Shown: positions 15,045 through 24,465 of the stretch, one piece after another
How positions within the stretch are numbered: the stretch's first letter is position 1
How the letters are laid out: the number at the start of each line of letters is the position of its first letter
Source of the DNA: Flammeovirgaceae bacterium UBA2371
GTDB lineage: Bacteria > Bacteroidota > Bacteroidia > Cytophagales > Cyclobacteriaceae
Direction: 5' to 3'
Length of the DNA stretch: 43,098 bases
Assembly (NCBI GenBank): GCA_002345965.1
Contig: DDTF01000006.1
Span: forward strand, 9,082 to 52,179
Position numbers and translations under genes: made by a program
The notes under the pieces: generated by a model
Told to the model about the DNA's origin: nothing
What the model saw: only the letters and a program-made list of their open reading frames with translations
Database searches by the model: none

Positions 15045-17912
15045 ATGAACACTCTTCCTCACTATTCAGAAAAATTCGAGTCCAGGCACAATGCGCCAGA
15101 TCAGGGACAAATCAACGAGATGTTAAAAGTGGTAAAGGCAAATTCAGTAGACGAACTGATTGATCAGACCATACCTGCCAATATCCGGTTGAAAAAGAAA
15201 CTTAATCTGCCTGCAGCCAAGTCAGAATTTGAATTTTTGAAGGAGTTCAAAACTATCTTTTCGAAAAACAAAATCAATAAATCGTACATAGGTACCGGAT
15301 ATTACAATACCATTACTCCTGGTGTTATCCTTCGCAACATTTTGGAAAACCCGGGTTGGTATACCGCTTACACACCTTATCAGGCTGAGATTGCACAAGG
15401 TCGTTTGGAGGCATTGATCAATTTCCAAACCATGGTGATTGATCTAACAGGTATGGAGATCGCCAACGCCTCTTTACTTGATGAAGGAACTGCAGCGGCA
15501 GAAGCCATGCATTTGTTGTATGCTTCTCGTAAAGGATCCAAAAAAGAGGCACTGAAGTTTTTTGTGGACGCGGACACTTTTCCTCAAACCATTGATATAC
15601 TAAAGACCAGATCTGCGCCTTTAGGCATTGATTTGATCATTGGTGACATTAGTAAATTCGACATTACAGATTCCAATTTATTTGGAGTATACATTCAGTA
15701 TCCGAATAACAATGGGGCTATCGCAGACCATTCCGATTTCATTGCCGCAGCACATGAAAAAGAAGTGGCCGTAGTAATGGGAACTGACCTGATGAGTTTA
15801 TTGCTGTTAAAATCTCCCGGTGAAATGGGTGCTGATATCGTAGTAGGTTCAAGCCAACGTTTTGGAGTACCTATGGGTTTCGGTGGGCCCCACGCTGGTT
15901 TTTTTGCAACCAAAGACGAGTACAAAAGATTGATCCCGGGCCGTATCATTGGTGCATCTGTTGACGCGGAAGGCAAACCCGGATATCGCATGGCGCTGCA
16001 GACGCGTGAGCAGCACATCCGTAGAGAAAAAGCTACCTCTAACATTTGCACGGCTCAGGTATTGTTATCAGTAATGGCGGGTATGTACGCGGTTTACCAT
16101 GGACCCGAAGGTCTGAAGAAAATTGCATTGCGCATACACGGACTTGCTCAAGCATTGGAATCCAATTTAAAATCACTCGGATTAAAACAAATAAATGAGC
16201 ACTATTTTGATACACTCAAAATTGAAGTTGCAGATAAAAAAGCCATAGAAGCTGCTGCCGAAAAACAGGAATTAAACTTCCGATATTTTGACACCAACCA
16301 CGTTGGAATTTCTATCGATGAAACTACCTCTGCCGCAGACATTCAGCAGATCGTTTCAGTTTTTGCATCTGTTTTAAATAAAACAGCTGCTGTAAAAATT
16401 GAAGCACAAGCCATCAACTGGCCTTCAAGTCTGGTACGATCCTCTGCTTATCTTACCCACCCGATTTTCCACATGCATGGGTCCGAACATCAGATGCTTC
16501 GTTACATCAAGCGACTGGAGAACAAAGACCTTTCCATGGTACATTCCATGATTTCACTAGGCTCATGCACTATGAAGTTGAATGCTACTACTGAAATGAT
16601 TCCGGTAACATGGCCCGAGTTGAGCAACATGCATCCGTTTGCTCCTTCTTCACAGACTAAGGGATATCAGGAGATGATCAAAAACCTGGAAGACTGGCTG
16701 ATGGAGATAACCGGATTTACAGGCGTCTCCCTTCAACCCAACAGTGGAGCACAAGGTGAGTATGCAGGACTGATGGTTATTCGTGCCTATCACCTCAATA
16801 ATAATGAGGGGCATAGAAACATAGCTCTCATTCCTGCTTCGGCACACGGCACCAATCCTGCCAGCGCAGTAATGGCCGGCATGAATGTAGTGGTGGTAAA
16901 ATCAGACGCAGAAGGAAAAATTGATGTTGCTGATTTGAAAGCAAAAGCAGAGCAATACAAAGACAACCTTTCATGCCTGATGGTAACCTATCCATCCACA
17001 CATGGTGTTTTTGAAGAGTCTATAATTGAAATCTGCGCAACCATCCACAAGAATGGTGGTATGGTATACATGGATGGCGCCAACATGAATGCGCAAGTTG
17101 GATTGACATCGCCTGCCAACATTGGAGCAGACGTGTGCCACCTCAACCTGCACAAGACCTTCTGCATTCCACACGGTGGTGGTGGCCCTGGTATGGGACC
17201 TATCTGTTGTAACGACAAACTGAAACCTTTCCTTCCGGGACATGCCGTTGTTGAAACCGGTGGAGACAAAGCCATCAACGCGATATCTGCTGCTCCTTGG
17301 GGAAGCGCAAGTATTCTGGCTATTTCTTACGCCTATATTGCTATGATGGGCGCTGACGGATTGACCAACGCCACCAAGTTGGCAATATTAAATGCGAATT
17401 ATATTAAAGAACGTTTAAGTCAGCATTACAAAATTTTGTATACGGGAGCCAATGGCAGATGTGCGCACGAAATGATTGTAGACTGTCGTGATTTCAAAAA
17501 AGCAGGTATTGAAGTGGAGGACCTTGCCAAGCGCTTGATGGATTATGGCTTCCACGCGCCAACTGTTTCATTCCCTGTGGCAGGAACACTGATGATTGAG
17601 CCTACCGAAAGTGAGCCCAAAGAAGAATTGGATCGCTTCTGTGATGCATTGATTGAAATCCGAAACGAGGTGCGTGAAGTGGAAGAAGGAAAAGCCGACA
17701 AAGAAAATAATGTACTGACAAGGGCACCACACACTGCGGGAGTAATTACTGCCGACACTTGGGACAGACCATACAGTCGTCAGAAAGCAGCATATCCATT
17801 GTCATTCGTTAAGGAGGCCAAATTCTGGCCTGCCGTTAGCCGCATCGACAATGCCTATGGCGATCGCAATTTGGTGTGCAGCTGTTTGCCTATTGAGGAG
17901 TATGTAAGTTAA
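15045..17912 (+). CDS. gcvP: Glycine dehydrogenase (decarboxylating), single-chain P protein
   Basis: Pyridoxal-phosphate enzyme of the glycine cleavage system; it decarboxylates glycine and passes the aminomethyl group to lipoyl-GcvH. At 955 residues it is the single-chain form in which the P1 and P2 halves are fused. The N-terminal half contains YIGTGYYNTITPGVILRNI, the C-terminal half LGSCTMKLNATTEMIPVTWPE. The PLP-binding lysine is K704 in HLNLHKTFCIPHGGGGPG. gcvT and gcvH are not in the window. It ends at a strong terminator shared with the converging TPR gene. Confidence 0.98.
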   Translation: MNTLPHYSEKFESRHNAPDQGQINEMLKVVKANSVDELIDQTIPANIRLKKKLNLPAAKSEFEFLKEFKTIFSKNKINKSYIGTGYYNTITPGVILRNILENPGWYTAYTPYQAEIAQGRLEALINFQTMVIDLTGMEIANASLLDEGTAAAEAMHLLYASRKGSKKEALKFFVDADTFPQTIDILKTRSAPLGIDLIIGDISKFDITDSNLFGVYIQYPNNNGAIADHSDFIAAAHEKEVAVVMGTDLMSLLLLKSPGEMGADIVVGSSQRFGVPMGFGGPHAGFFATKDEYKRLIPGRIIGASVDAEGKPGYRMALQTREQHIRREKATSNICTAQVLLSVMAGMYAVYHGPEGLKKIALRIHGLAQALESNLKSLGLKQINEHYFDTLKIEVADKKAIEAAAEKQELNFRYFDTNHVGISIDETTSAADIQQIVSVFASVLNKTAAVKIEAQAINWPSSLVRSSAYLTHPIFHMHGSEHQMLRYIKRLENKDLSMVHSMISLGSCTMKLNATTEMIPVTWPELSNMHPFAPSSQTKGYQEMIKNLEDWLMEITGFTGVSLQPNSGAQGEYAGLMVIRAYHLNNNEGHRNIALIPASAHGTNPASAVMAGMNVVVVKSDAEGKIDVADLKAKAEQYKDNLSCLMVTYPSTHGVFEESIIEICATIHKNGGMVYMDGANMNAQVGLTSPANIGADVCHLNLHKTFCIPHGGGGPGMGPICCNDKLKPFLPGHAVVETGGDKAINAISAAPWGSASILAISYAYIAMMGADGLTNATKLAILNANYIKERLSQHYKILYTGANGRCAHEMIVDCRDFKKAGIEVEDLAKRLMDYGFHAPTVSFPVAGTLMIEPTESEPKEELDRFCDALIEIRNEVREVEEGKADKENNVLTRAPHTAGVITADTWDRPYSRQKAAYPLSFVKEAKFWPAVSRIDNAYGDRNLVCSCLPIEEYVS

Positions 17913-17920
17913 GTGCCTGT

Positions 17921-17948
17921 AAAGAAAGCCCTTCCGAGGGCTTTCTTT
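17921..17948. terminator. Bidirectional terminator between gcvP and the TPR gene
   Basis: A perfect 12-bp stem, AAAGAAAGCCCT (17921-17932) and AGGGCTTTCTTT (17937-17948), with TCCG loop, lies between the convergent stops at 17912 and 17952. The A-rich and T-rich outer parts of the stem would serve both directions. Confidence 0.88.
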
Positions 17949-17951
17949 GAA

Positions 17952-19697
17952 TTACTTTCTGGATGAAGTCAGCTTTACGTCCGCCTTCGCGAACGCCTGT
18001 TCAAATTCCTTTTTAATTTTTGCCGCTTCTGACTTCTTGTTTTGCATGACCAGGCTTTGATGAAGTCCGAACAAAGACCACCCATTTGAAGGATAGATAG
18101 CCAGGTCTTGTTCAAATGCCTGTTGCGCTTCAGCAGGTTTCTTGGCATCCAGTAATATTGCCCCCAGTGTTTGACGAGAAGGATGGTACCAATCTGGCGG
18201 CTCCTGGTAAAGCAGACTACTTTCTATGGCAACTGCTTCCTTAAGTTTTTCAATGGCATTGGGGGCATTTCCACGAACCAACTCAATTTCTCCCTCGAGT
18301 ACATTTACACCGATGGAAAGAACTTTCTCAAAGGAGTTGAACCCGGATATTGTGAGTTCTTGCATGATGGGGCGGGCCACAATTTCTTTGAGATGATTTA
18401 ATTCTGTCGATGCCAAATCCAGTTTCTTTGTTCGCACGAAGGCCATTCCACGAGCGTAGTGCCAAACACTCTTTACATACAATAGAGAATCCGCTGGTTG
18501 GGGCTCCTTTAGAATAGATTCCCATTTGCCAAATCTTACCATGGTATACATGGGTACGGCATACCAATGTTGAAGGGTAACAAAATCTTTTACGTTCATT
18601 AACTCAACGGGAATGGTCTTGGCCAGCTCCCTTGCCGTTGAAAGTGACTTTTCTGCCTGTCCGGCCATCATGGCGCAGGCCCATAGGAAATGGTAATTGT
18701 GTGGAAAGTAGAAAAGCGGATAAACCCCCTGAACATTGCATTGGTTGATATATTCCATATCCATTGCTACTGCTTTTTCGTTGGCCATTACGCCCTCGAG
18801 ATATCTGCCTGTCCGTATGTAAATATGGGACGGCATGTGAACCAAATGTCCCGCTCCGGGCACCAGGTCTCTTAACAAATCGGCACTCGCTGTTGCGGCT
18901 CCAGGATTTGAGGAAGCCTCCACAATATGGATGTGAAGGTGATTGGCTCCAGGGTGATTCGGATTTTTTCTAATCACCCGCTGCAAAAGCTCTATAATTT
19001 CATGTGTCCATGGTTGGGGATTTCCGTCCTTCCAATAATCCCAGGGATGCAAATCCATCAATGATTCCGCATAAAGCGTTTGAATGTCTGGGTCATCGGG
19101 AAATTTTTTCGCAACTTCTGCCATACTGTTTGCATACGCCTGATCCAATGGCTTTCTATCTTCAAGTGCTTCTTTGCTATACCGAGTTGAAATCGCGTCA
19201 ATGAGCATTTTTTCCTTTTCCCCAGCTCTGGGAGCTAGTTCACGTGCTTTTTGAACTGCAATGTAAACCACTTCTGTGTCTGCAGGATCCATTGGCAAAT
19301 TAATATTCGGTCCCAACGAAAGTGCCTGACCCCAATACGCCATGGCACTTCCAGGATCTAATCTGGCCACCTCTCGAAATGAGCGATAAGCCTCCAGATG
19401 GTTAAAGCCGTAGTACAAGTTTATGCCCTGGTTGAAGAAAAGCTGGGCGCGTTCAATATCAGTATTAATGGGCATCGCGTGGTTTCCCAGATTTGTCATC
19501 AGTGGAGCCATTTGCTTTGTCGTGTCCATCAATTTTAAAATGCTTCGAGCCCCAGGTGATCCGCAAAGGGAAATGGGAGCAACCATTCCTGATTGGACTT
19601 GTAGTTTTTGAGTGGTTAACGATTGGTTATTCAAAGATAGGGCAGCCATCAACAATAGCGCACCCAGACCAACTAAGGCAGCATTTGCTTTGTTCAT
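17952..19697 (-). CDS. Exported TPR-repeat protein with a conserved-looking histidine cluster
   Basis: A 581-residue protein with an N-terminal hydrophobic segment (about 6-22) that may be a signal peptide or anchor. Helical TPR-like repeats follow: FFNQGINLYYGFNHLEAYRSF near 88-107 and more repeats up to about 560. Between them, unusually for a TPR scaffold, is a dense set of histidines: H217 in DLHPWDYW, H253/H255/H257 with E260 in NHLHIHIVEAS, H284/H287/H291 in GHLVHMPSHIY, and H333/H336 in HNYHFL. I recall this pattern from a widespread family usually named only as TPR protein. A metal or cofactor site is plausible. The function is unknown. It is transcribed toward gcvP from 19697. Confidence 0.8.
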   Translation of the reverse strand: MNKANAALVGLGALLLMAALSLNNQSLTTQKLQVQSGMVAPISLCGSPGARSILKLMDTTKQMAPLMTNLGNHAMPINTDIERAQLFFNQGINLYYGFNHLEAYRSFREVARLDPGSAMAYWGQALSLGPNINLPMDPADTEVVYIAVQKARELAPRAGEKEKMLIDAISTRYSKEALEDRKPLDQAYANSMAEVAKKFPDDPDIQTLYAESLMDLHPWDYWKDGNPQPWTHEIIELLQRVIRKNPNHPGANHLHIHIVEASSNPGAATASADLLRDLVPGAGHLVHMPSHIYIRTGRYLEGVMANEKAVAMDMEYINQCNVQGVYPLFYFPHNYHFLWACAMMAGQAEKSLSTARELAKTIPVELMNVKDFVTLQHWYAVPMYTMVRFGKWESILKEPQPADSLLYVKSVWHYARGMAFVRTKKLDLASTELNHLKEIVARPIMQELTISGFNSFEKVLSIGVNVLEGEIELVRGNAPNAIEKLKEAVAIESSLLYQEPPDWYHPSRQTLGAILLDAKKPAEAQQAFEQDLAIYPSNGWSLFGLHQSLVMQNKKSEAAKIKKEFEQAFAKADVKLTSSRK

Positions 19698-19825
19698 AAC
19701 TTATAAATTTAAATGGTTTTGAATGAATAACTCGGAAGTCGAAATCAAACAAAAGTTAAGATAATCCTTAGATTTTTCAAGCAATACCCAAGTATAATTT
19801 AGAGCAAACCCAGCAATACCTGGGA

Positions 19826-21199
19826 TTACAACCCGTAAGTATCTATTAAATAGATCAACGCTGCCATTGAAGCGGCACCTAGCTCCAGTTCGCGTTTATC
19901 CACTTTATCAAATGTATCTTCCTCCGTGTGGTGGTAATTAAAATACCGTTGTGAGTCAGGCAAAAATCCAAACAGTGAAACACCTTGCGGACCCAATGGA
20001 CCTATATCCGCACCTCCACCTTCCATGCTGAAATCAGTTAATCCATACTGCTCAAGCAAAGGCTTCCAACTCCTTACTTTTGCTTTTACAACATCTGTGG
20101 CCGACATCGTAAATCCTCGCGGGGTAAATCCTCCACGGTCAGATTCAATTGCTGCCAGGTGTCTTTCTTTATTCAGTTTGGCCAACTCCGCATATTTGGT
20201 TCCTCCCCTCAATCCATTTTCTTCATTCATGAACATTACAGCACGAATGGTCCGCTTGGGCTTGTAACCCATCTGCTTATAAATTCTTAAAACTTCTATG
20301 GCCTGTACACACCCTGCACCATCATCGTGTGCACCTTGGGCCAAATCCCATGAATCCAGATGCCCTCCGACAACAATTATTTCTTCAGGATTTGTAGATC
20401 CTCTCAACTCACCCACTACATTAAAAGAAAGTACATCTTCCAAAATCTGACTGTGGGTTTCTATATAAAGTCGCAGGTCTTTGTCATCTTTTAATAGTGA
20501 ACTCAGCAAATCCGCATGTGCTGTGCTTATGGCCACGGCCGGAATTTTTGGAATCCCATCCGCATAGCGCATACCACCTGTGTGAGGATACTCTTCAATG
20601 TTGGATCCCATCGACCGCACCACTGCTGCTACTGCGCCATACTTGGCCGCCTCCGCTGCTCCGGCACCTCTTTGATTGGAGGCGCCCCCGTATGCTTCAA
20701 AAGTATTGATCAAAGTTGGATCCATTGGTCTGCTAAAGAATACAATTTTGCCTTGCACAATCTTCTGACCAAGTTGCTTTAGCTCTTCAAAGTTTTTCAC
20801 TTCTACAATTTGAGCGCTGATACCCGCTGGGCCTGTTCCTATGCTTCCACCCAGCGCACATATATTTACATCGATTGTTCCCTGCTTTTTTGAATTAACA
20901 ATTCGCCCAATTTCTTTTTTACCCCTCACCCAGTGAGGCACCATTACAGGTTGCAGCCATACCGAATCAAAACCATGGGCAATCATTTCCTGACGGCTCC
21001 ATTCTACAGCGGCAGCCGCACCTGGAGAACCGGAAAGCCTCGCACCAATTTTTGTAGCCAGGTACTCTAGCATTTCATACGACTGCCCGTTTTTAAGAGC
21101 TGTATCAAAAATGTTTTTGATGTTGGCTTCATCACTTTTCTGAGCAACAACAAAAAAGAAAATCAAACACATTAAGGATGTTAACAATAAATTTTTCAT
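19826..21199 (-). CDS. Secreted M28-family zinc peptidase with PA-type insertion
   Basis: Predicted secreted aminopeptidase or carboxypeptidase-Q-like enzyme. The best start is the ATG at 21197-21199, giving 457 residues with a clean signal peptide (KNLLLTSLMCLIFFFVVA, cleavage near residue 20). An ATG eight codons further upstream adds charged residues before the signal and is less likely. The PA-like part lies around 100-235. The co-catalytic zinc core has GGHLDSWD (H280, D282), GAHDDGAG (D292), MNEENG (E326/E327), ESDRG (D354) and HHTEEDT (H424). These are all the expected M28 ligands, so it should be active. It shares a divergent intergenic region with the serine dehydratase gene. Confidence 0.92.
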   Translation of the reverse strand: MKNLLLTSLMCLIFFFVVAQKSDEANIKNIFDTALKNGQSYEMLEYLATKIGARLSGSPGAAAAVEWSRQEMIAHGFDSVWLQPVMVPHWVRGKKEIGRIVNSKKQGTIDVNICALGGSIGTGPAGISAQIVEVKNFEELKQLGQKIVQGKIVFFSRPMDPTLINTFEAYGGASNQRGAGAAEAAKYGAVAAVVRSMGSNIEEYPHTGGMRYADGIPKIPAVAISTAHADLLSSLLKDDKDLRLYIETHSQILEDVLSFNVVGELRGSTNPEEIIVVGGHLDSWDLAQGAHDDGAGCVQAIEVLRIYKQMGYKPKRTIRAVMFMNEENGLRGGTKYAELAKLNKERHLAAIESDRGGFTPRGFTMSATDVVKAKVRSWKPLLEQYGLTDFSMEGGGADIGPLGPQGVSLFGFLPDSQRYFNYHHTEEDTFDKVDKRELELGAASMAALIYLIDTYGL

Positions 21200-21291
21200 G
21201 AAATGATCTTTGACAATGAACAAGGGTTTAATATAGTTGATTTTCGCTCATCAATTGCAGAGAGTGCATAATTTTACCATTCTCGGGTCAA

Positions 21292-21323
21292 CTTGAATAC
21301 CATCATTAAAAACATGAACTTTG
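21292..21323 (+). promoter_or_regulatory. Possible promoter of the serine dehydratase gene
   Basis: GAACTTTG (21316-21323) is one mismatch from TAnnTTTG, with CTTG at 21292-21295 upstream near the -33 distance (N20). The box is 20 bp before the ATG at 21344. Both boxes are imperfect. Confidence 0.3.
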
Positions 21324-21343
21324 ATAATTAAATCCAGGAAACC

Positions 21344-22249
21344 ATGAGCTTTTTATTTGATTCATTTGAGGGGTGGAAGAAGCATTGCGAAACCAAAAAT
21401 GTGTCTTTGGTGCAAGCGGTTGTTGAATACGAGATCAAACAAAAGGGACGAACGGAAGAAAAAATATGGGAGACACTTGGCCACGCATGGGAGGTGATGA
21501 AAGATGCTGTCCACACTGGTCTAGAAGAAGACATGACTTCTCGTTCAGGTATGATCAACAATGGAGCCAAAAAAGTCTACAACCATAAGCAAACAGTCCT
21601 TTCTAAGGAATTTCAAAATTTGATTTCCAGAGCCCTGGCGGCTAAAGAAGTGAACTCCTGTATGGGGAGAATTGTGGCAGCCCCTACGGCAGGCGCAAGT
21701 GGCATAATGCCAGGTGTGTTGTATACGCTTCAGGAAATTCATCATGTGCCTGATAAAAAAATTTTAGAGGCAATGCTGCTGGCTGCCGGCATTGCTTTGA
21801 TCATGGAACAAAAGGCCTCCATCTCCGGAGCAGTAGGCGGCTGCCAGGCCGAAACCGGAACAGCAGCTGCGATGGGCTCTGGCGCCATCGTCTATTGCCT
21901 GGGCGGAGATACAGATCAGATTTTTAATGCAGTAGCCATTACCGTTCAGTGTATGCTGGGGCTGGTTTGTGATCCGGTAGCAGGTCTGGTTGAAATACCC
22001 TGTGTAGTGCGCAATGCCAGCGCAGCTGCTATTGCCAACAGCTCAGCACAAATTGCCATCGCTAATGTGAATAGTGTAATCCCTGTAGACGAAGTGATCG
22101 AAGCCATGGGCGAAATAGGAGCCAGTATGGAAACACGTTATAAAGAAACTGCTCTGGGGGGACTGGCTGCCACTAAAACAGGACAAGCCATTTCTAAACG
22201 TGTTTTGATCAGTGATATTGAAATCTTACCCGATGAACACGAAGCCTAG
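21344..22249 (+). CDS. sdaA: L-serine dehydratase, iron-sulfur type, alpha chain
   Basis: Converts L-serine to pyruvate and ammonia using a [4Fe-4S] cluster. The 301-residue protein corresponds to the SDH-alpha domain only. Cluster ligands are C167 (GGCQAETG), C209 (GLVCDPVAG) and C220 (EIPCVVRN); the 42- and 11-residue spacings match those of characterised Fe-S serine dehydratases. The substrate loop VAAPTAGASGIMPGVL is at about 111-126. The beta domain, fused or encoded next door in many bacteria, is absent here, so it is either encoded elsewhere or dispensable. The stop codon TAG shares the palindrome CTAG with the stop of the converging downstream gene. Confidence 0.88.
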   Translation: MSFLFDSFEGWKKHCETKNVSLVQAVVEYEIKQKGRTEEKIWETLGHAWEVMKDAVHTGLEEDMTSRSGMINNGAKKVYNHKQTVLSKEFQNLISRALAAKEVNSCMGRIVAAPTAGASGIMPGVLYTLQEIHHVPDKKILEAMLLAAGIALIMEQKASISGAVGGCQAETGTAAAMGSGAIVYCLGGDTDQIFNAVAITVQCMLGLVCDPVAGLVEIPCVVRNASAAAIANSSAQIAIANVNSVIPVDEVIEAMGEIGASMETRYKETALGGLAATKTGQAISKRVLISDIEILPDEHEA

Positions 22250-22704
22250 GGTTTGATAAAATCCGGTAGCACTGCCTTGCCAAACTCATAGATGGCGAAA
22301 GTGAAAATAATCGCCCATACCGAGGCGCTGATGAACATATAAAAAATTATTTTATTCTTAGGTGCCCCAAACCCAACCGCAAGAATTGTTCCTCCTATTG
22401 GAGTGAGTAACAAAGGCATCAACGCAGCCACACCTACAATTCCGTACTTTTTCCATACAGTCACAAATTTCCTACTATTGGCCGTAAATTTTTTTCTTTT
22501 TCTTCCAAAGCGATCCAACACTTTTGCTCTCAACCATTCACCAAAAAAAGTAAAAGCGAATACACTTGCCATTGTACCCAATACTGTTGCCAGTATAGTA
22601 GTAATGGGATTAAGGCCTGCTGCAAAACCTCCTATAGGACCCAGTATAAACTTCAGCATACTGGAAAATAAAACTGGTATTGCCTTCAATAACTCCTCTA
22701 GCAT
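22246..22704 (-). CDS. Small integral membrane protein, possibly Sm_multidrug_ex-like
   Basis: A 152-residue hydrophobic protein with about four membrane segments (roughly 7-30, 33-55, 90-115 and 120-142) and a basic cytoplasmic loop RFGRKRKKF between the second and third. A re-entrant-looking motif ALMPLLLTPIGGTILAVGFG resembles the Sm_multidrug_ex (PF06695) type. That assignment is by pattern memory and the substrate is unknown. It starts 7 bp after the upp stop, with GAGGAG just before the ATG, so it is probably co-transcribed with upp. Confidence 0.65.
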   Translation of the reverse strand: MLEELLKAIPVLFSSMLKFILGPIGGFAAGLNPITTILATVLGTMASVFAFTFFGEWLRAKVLDRFGRKRKKFTANSRKFVTVWKKYGIVGVAALMPLLLTPIGGTILAVGFGAPKNKIIFYMFISASVWAIIFTFAIYEFGKAVLPDFIKP

Positions 22705-22710
22705 AACTCC

Positions 22711-23355
22711 TCAGATTTTCTCACCAAAACTCAAATCTCCTGCATCACCCAACCCGGGCACGATATACAATTGCTGATTTAACTTTTCATCCACTGAAAC
22801 GCACCATACTGAATAGGGTATCTTTATATTTTTTTTCAAATAATCCAATCCTTCATTGGCAGCAACAACACAAGCAATGTAAAGGTGTCTTGGATAGCCT
22901 CTGTCTTTCATAGCTTTTAATGCCTCCGTAACCGAAAATCCTGTAGCCAACATAGGGTCTATCAATATAACATCCCTGCCTTCAAGACTGGGAGTAGCCA
23001 CATAATCGAGTTTTATTTTAAGTTGCTCTGAATCTTCCTTTCTGTAGGCACCAATAAACCCACAATCAGCTCGATCAAAAAACTGTTGAAAGCCATTGAA
23101 GTAAGGAATGCCTGCGCGAAGAATTGTAATCAAAACAGGTTGTTCTTTTAAAGCACTTATGCTCATTTTCGCAAGAGGTGTTTCAATTGTTTTATCTCCG
23201 TAACTCAATTTTTTTGAAATCTCATAGGCCATTATATTTCCAATACGTTGCAGGTTGGTTCTGAAACGCATCCGATCGCTTTGAATCGTAATGTCTCTCA
23301 GTTCACTCATAAACTGGCTGGCAATCGAATTTTGGTCTTCTAAAACAAAAAGCAT
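22711..23355 (-). CDS. upp: Uracil phosphoribosyltransferase
   Basis: Pyrimidine salvage: uracil plus PRPP gives UMP. The 214-residue protein contains the family segments MRFRTNLQRIGNIMAYEISK, ITILRAGIPYFNGF, the PRPP-binding loop ILIDPMLATGFSV and, near the C-terminus, YIVPGLGDAGDLSFG, the uracil-binding end of Upp. The start at 23355 gives MLFVLEDQ, slightly shorter than some homologues but without an in-frame alternative in view. It is followed by a small membrane protein gene and divergent from the M42 peptidase. Confidence 0.95.
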   Translation of the reverse strand: MLFVLEDQNSIASQFMSELRDITIQSDRMRFRTNLQRIGNIMAYEISKKLSYGDKTIETPLAKMSISALKEQPVLITILRAGIPYFNGFQQFFDRADCGFIGAYRKEDSEQLKIKLDYVATPSLEGRDVILIDPMLATGFSVTEALKAMKDRGYPRHLYIACVVAANEGLDYLKKNIKIPYSVWCVSVDEKLNQQLYIVPGLGDAGDLSFGEKI

Positions 23356-23459
23356 CTGGCTAATATCTTTTTTCTAATGAAAATTTAGAATAAAGTTGTG
23401 TAAAGAAATCGGTAAACGAGAATATACTTTACGATTCGGCACATTTAGATCAACGCTTT

Positions 23460-24371
23460 ATGAATTTGTTAAAAGAATTGTGCGAAGTACATGCTCCGTC
23501 AGGATATGAAGCTCCCATGAAAGCCTATCTCCTAAAATACATCAAAAAAAATGCAAAAAAATGGGCCAGACAGCCTGAGATTATTGAAGGTGACGAATTT
23601 CAGGATTGCTTCATGCTCAAATTTGGAAACCCGAGAACTGCCATTTTTGCCCACATGGATTCAATTGGTTTTAGTGTACGCTATTTCAATCAGTTGCTTC
23701 CTATCGGTAGTCCTGATGCTGAAGTCAGTACAAAATTAGTTGGACACGATAGCAAAGGTGAAATTGAATGTGAGCTGGAATATGATAAAGACAATCACGC
23801 CTTTTACAAATTTGGAAGAGCCATTGACAGAGGTACCAGCCTCACCTATAAACCAAATTTCAGAGAAAGTAAACAATTCATTCAATCACCTTATCTCGAC
23901 AACCGACTTGGCATCTACAATGCGCTTCAGATTGCTGAGAAATTGAAAGATGGTGTCATTGTGTTTAGTTGCTGGGAAGAGCATGGTGGTGGAAGTGTGG
24001 GCTACCTCGCCAACTACATTCACCGAATGTGGGGCGTAAGACAAGCGCTCATTTCTGACATTACCTGGGCCACAGACGGGGTAGAGCTTGGAAAAGGGGT
24101 GGCCATATCTTTGCGCGACAGAAATATTCCACGCAGAGCATTTGTAAACAAAGTCATTGAGGTGGCCAAAAAAAGAAAGGTGCCCTATCAACTTGAGGTG
24201 GAAGGCTCTGGATCAAGTGATGGCGGAGAATTGCAAAGAGCGCCAATACCTTTTGACTGGTGTTTTGTTGGTCCTCCTTCTCAAGATCCACATACTCCTC
24301 ATGAAAAAGTGCATAAAAAGGATATTACTTCTATGATAAGGCTTTACCGGTATTTAATGAAAGATTTGTAA
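23460..24371 (+). CDS. M42-family metallo-aminopeptidase
   Basis: Cytoplasmic dinuclear-metal aminopeptidase of the M42 family (TET/FrvX/glutamyl aminopeptidase group), 303 residues, somewhat shorter than the usual 340-360. The N-terminus LLKELCEVHAPSGYE is typical. Metal and catalytic residues are all present in order: AHMD (H65, D67), YLDNRLG (D147), CWEEHGG (E173, E174), ISDITW (D200) and DPHTPHEKVH (H278). The shorter length suggests a reduced inserted domain, which in the family governs oligomer assembly. It may act in peptide turnover; natural substrates cannot be read from sequence. Confidence 0.88.
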   Translation: MNLLKELCEVHAPSGYEAPMKAYLLKYIKKNAKKWARQPEIIEGDEFQDCFMLKFGNPRTAIFAHMDSIGFSVRYFNQLLPIGSPDAEVSTKLVGHDSKGEIECELEYDKDNHAFYKFGRAIDRGTSLTYKPNFRESKQFIQSPYLDNRLGIYNALQIAEKLKDGVIVFSCWEEHGGGSVGYLANYIHRMWGVRQALISDITWATDGVELGKGVAISLRDRNIPRRAFVNKVIEVAKKRKVPYQLEVEGSGSSDGGELQRAPIPFDWCFVGPPSQDPHTPHEKVHKKDITSMIRLYRYLMKDL

Positions 24372-24433
24372 CGGTCCACTCAACTGGGATTACTCCCCCA
24401 TTTTTATTTTTTCGAATCTGGTTTCAAAAAACC

Positions 24434-24441
24434 TATTTTTG
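24434..24441 (+). promoter_or_regulatory. Candidate -7 box for hpt
   Basis: TATTTTTG, a full TAnnTTTG match, lies 24 bp before the hpt ATG. TTCG at 24411-24414, one mismatch from TTTG, is 19 bp upstream as a possible -33 box. Confidence 0.5.
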
Positions 24442-24465
24442 TCATCACAACGTCTATGAAGTTGG

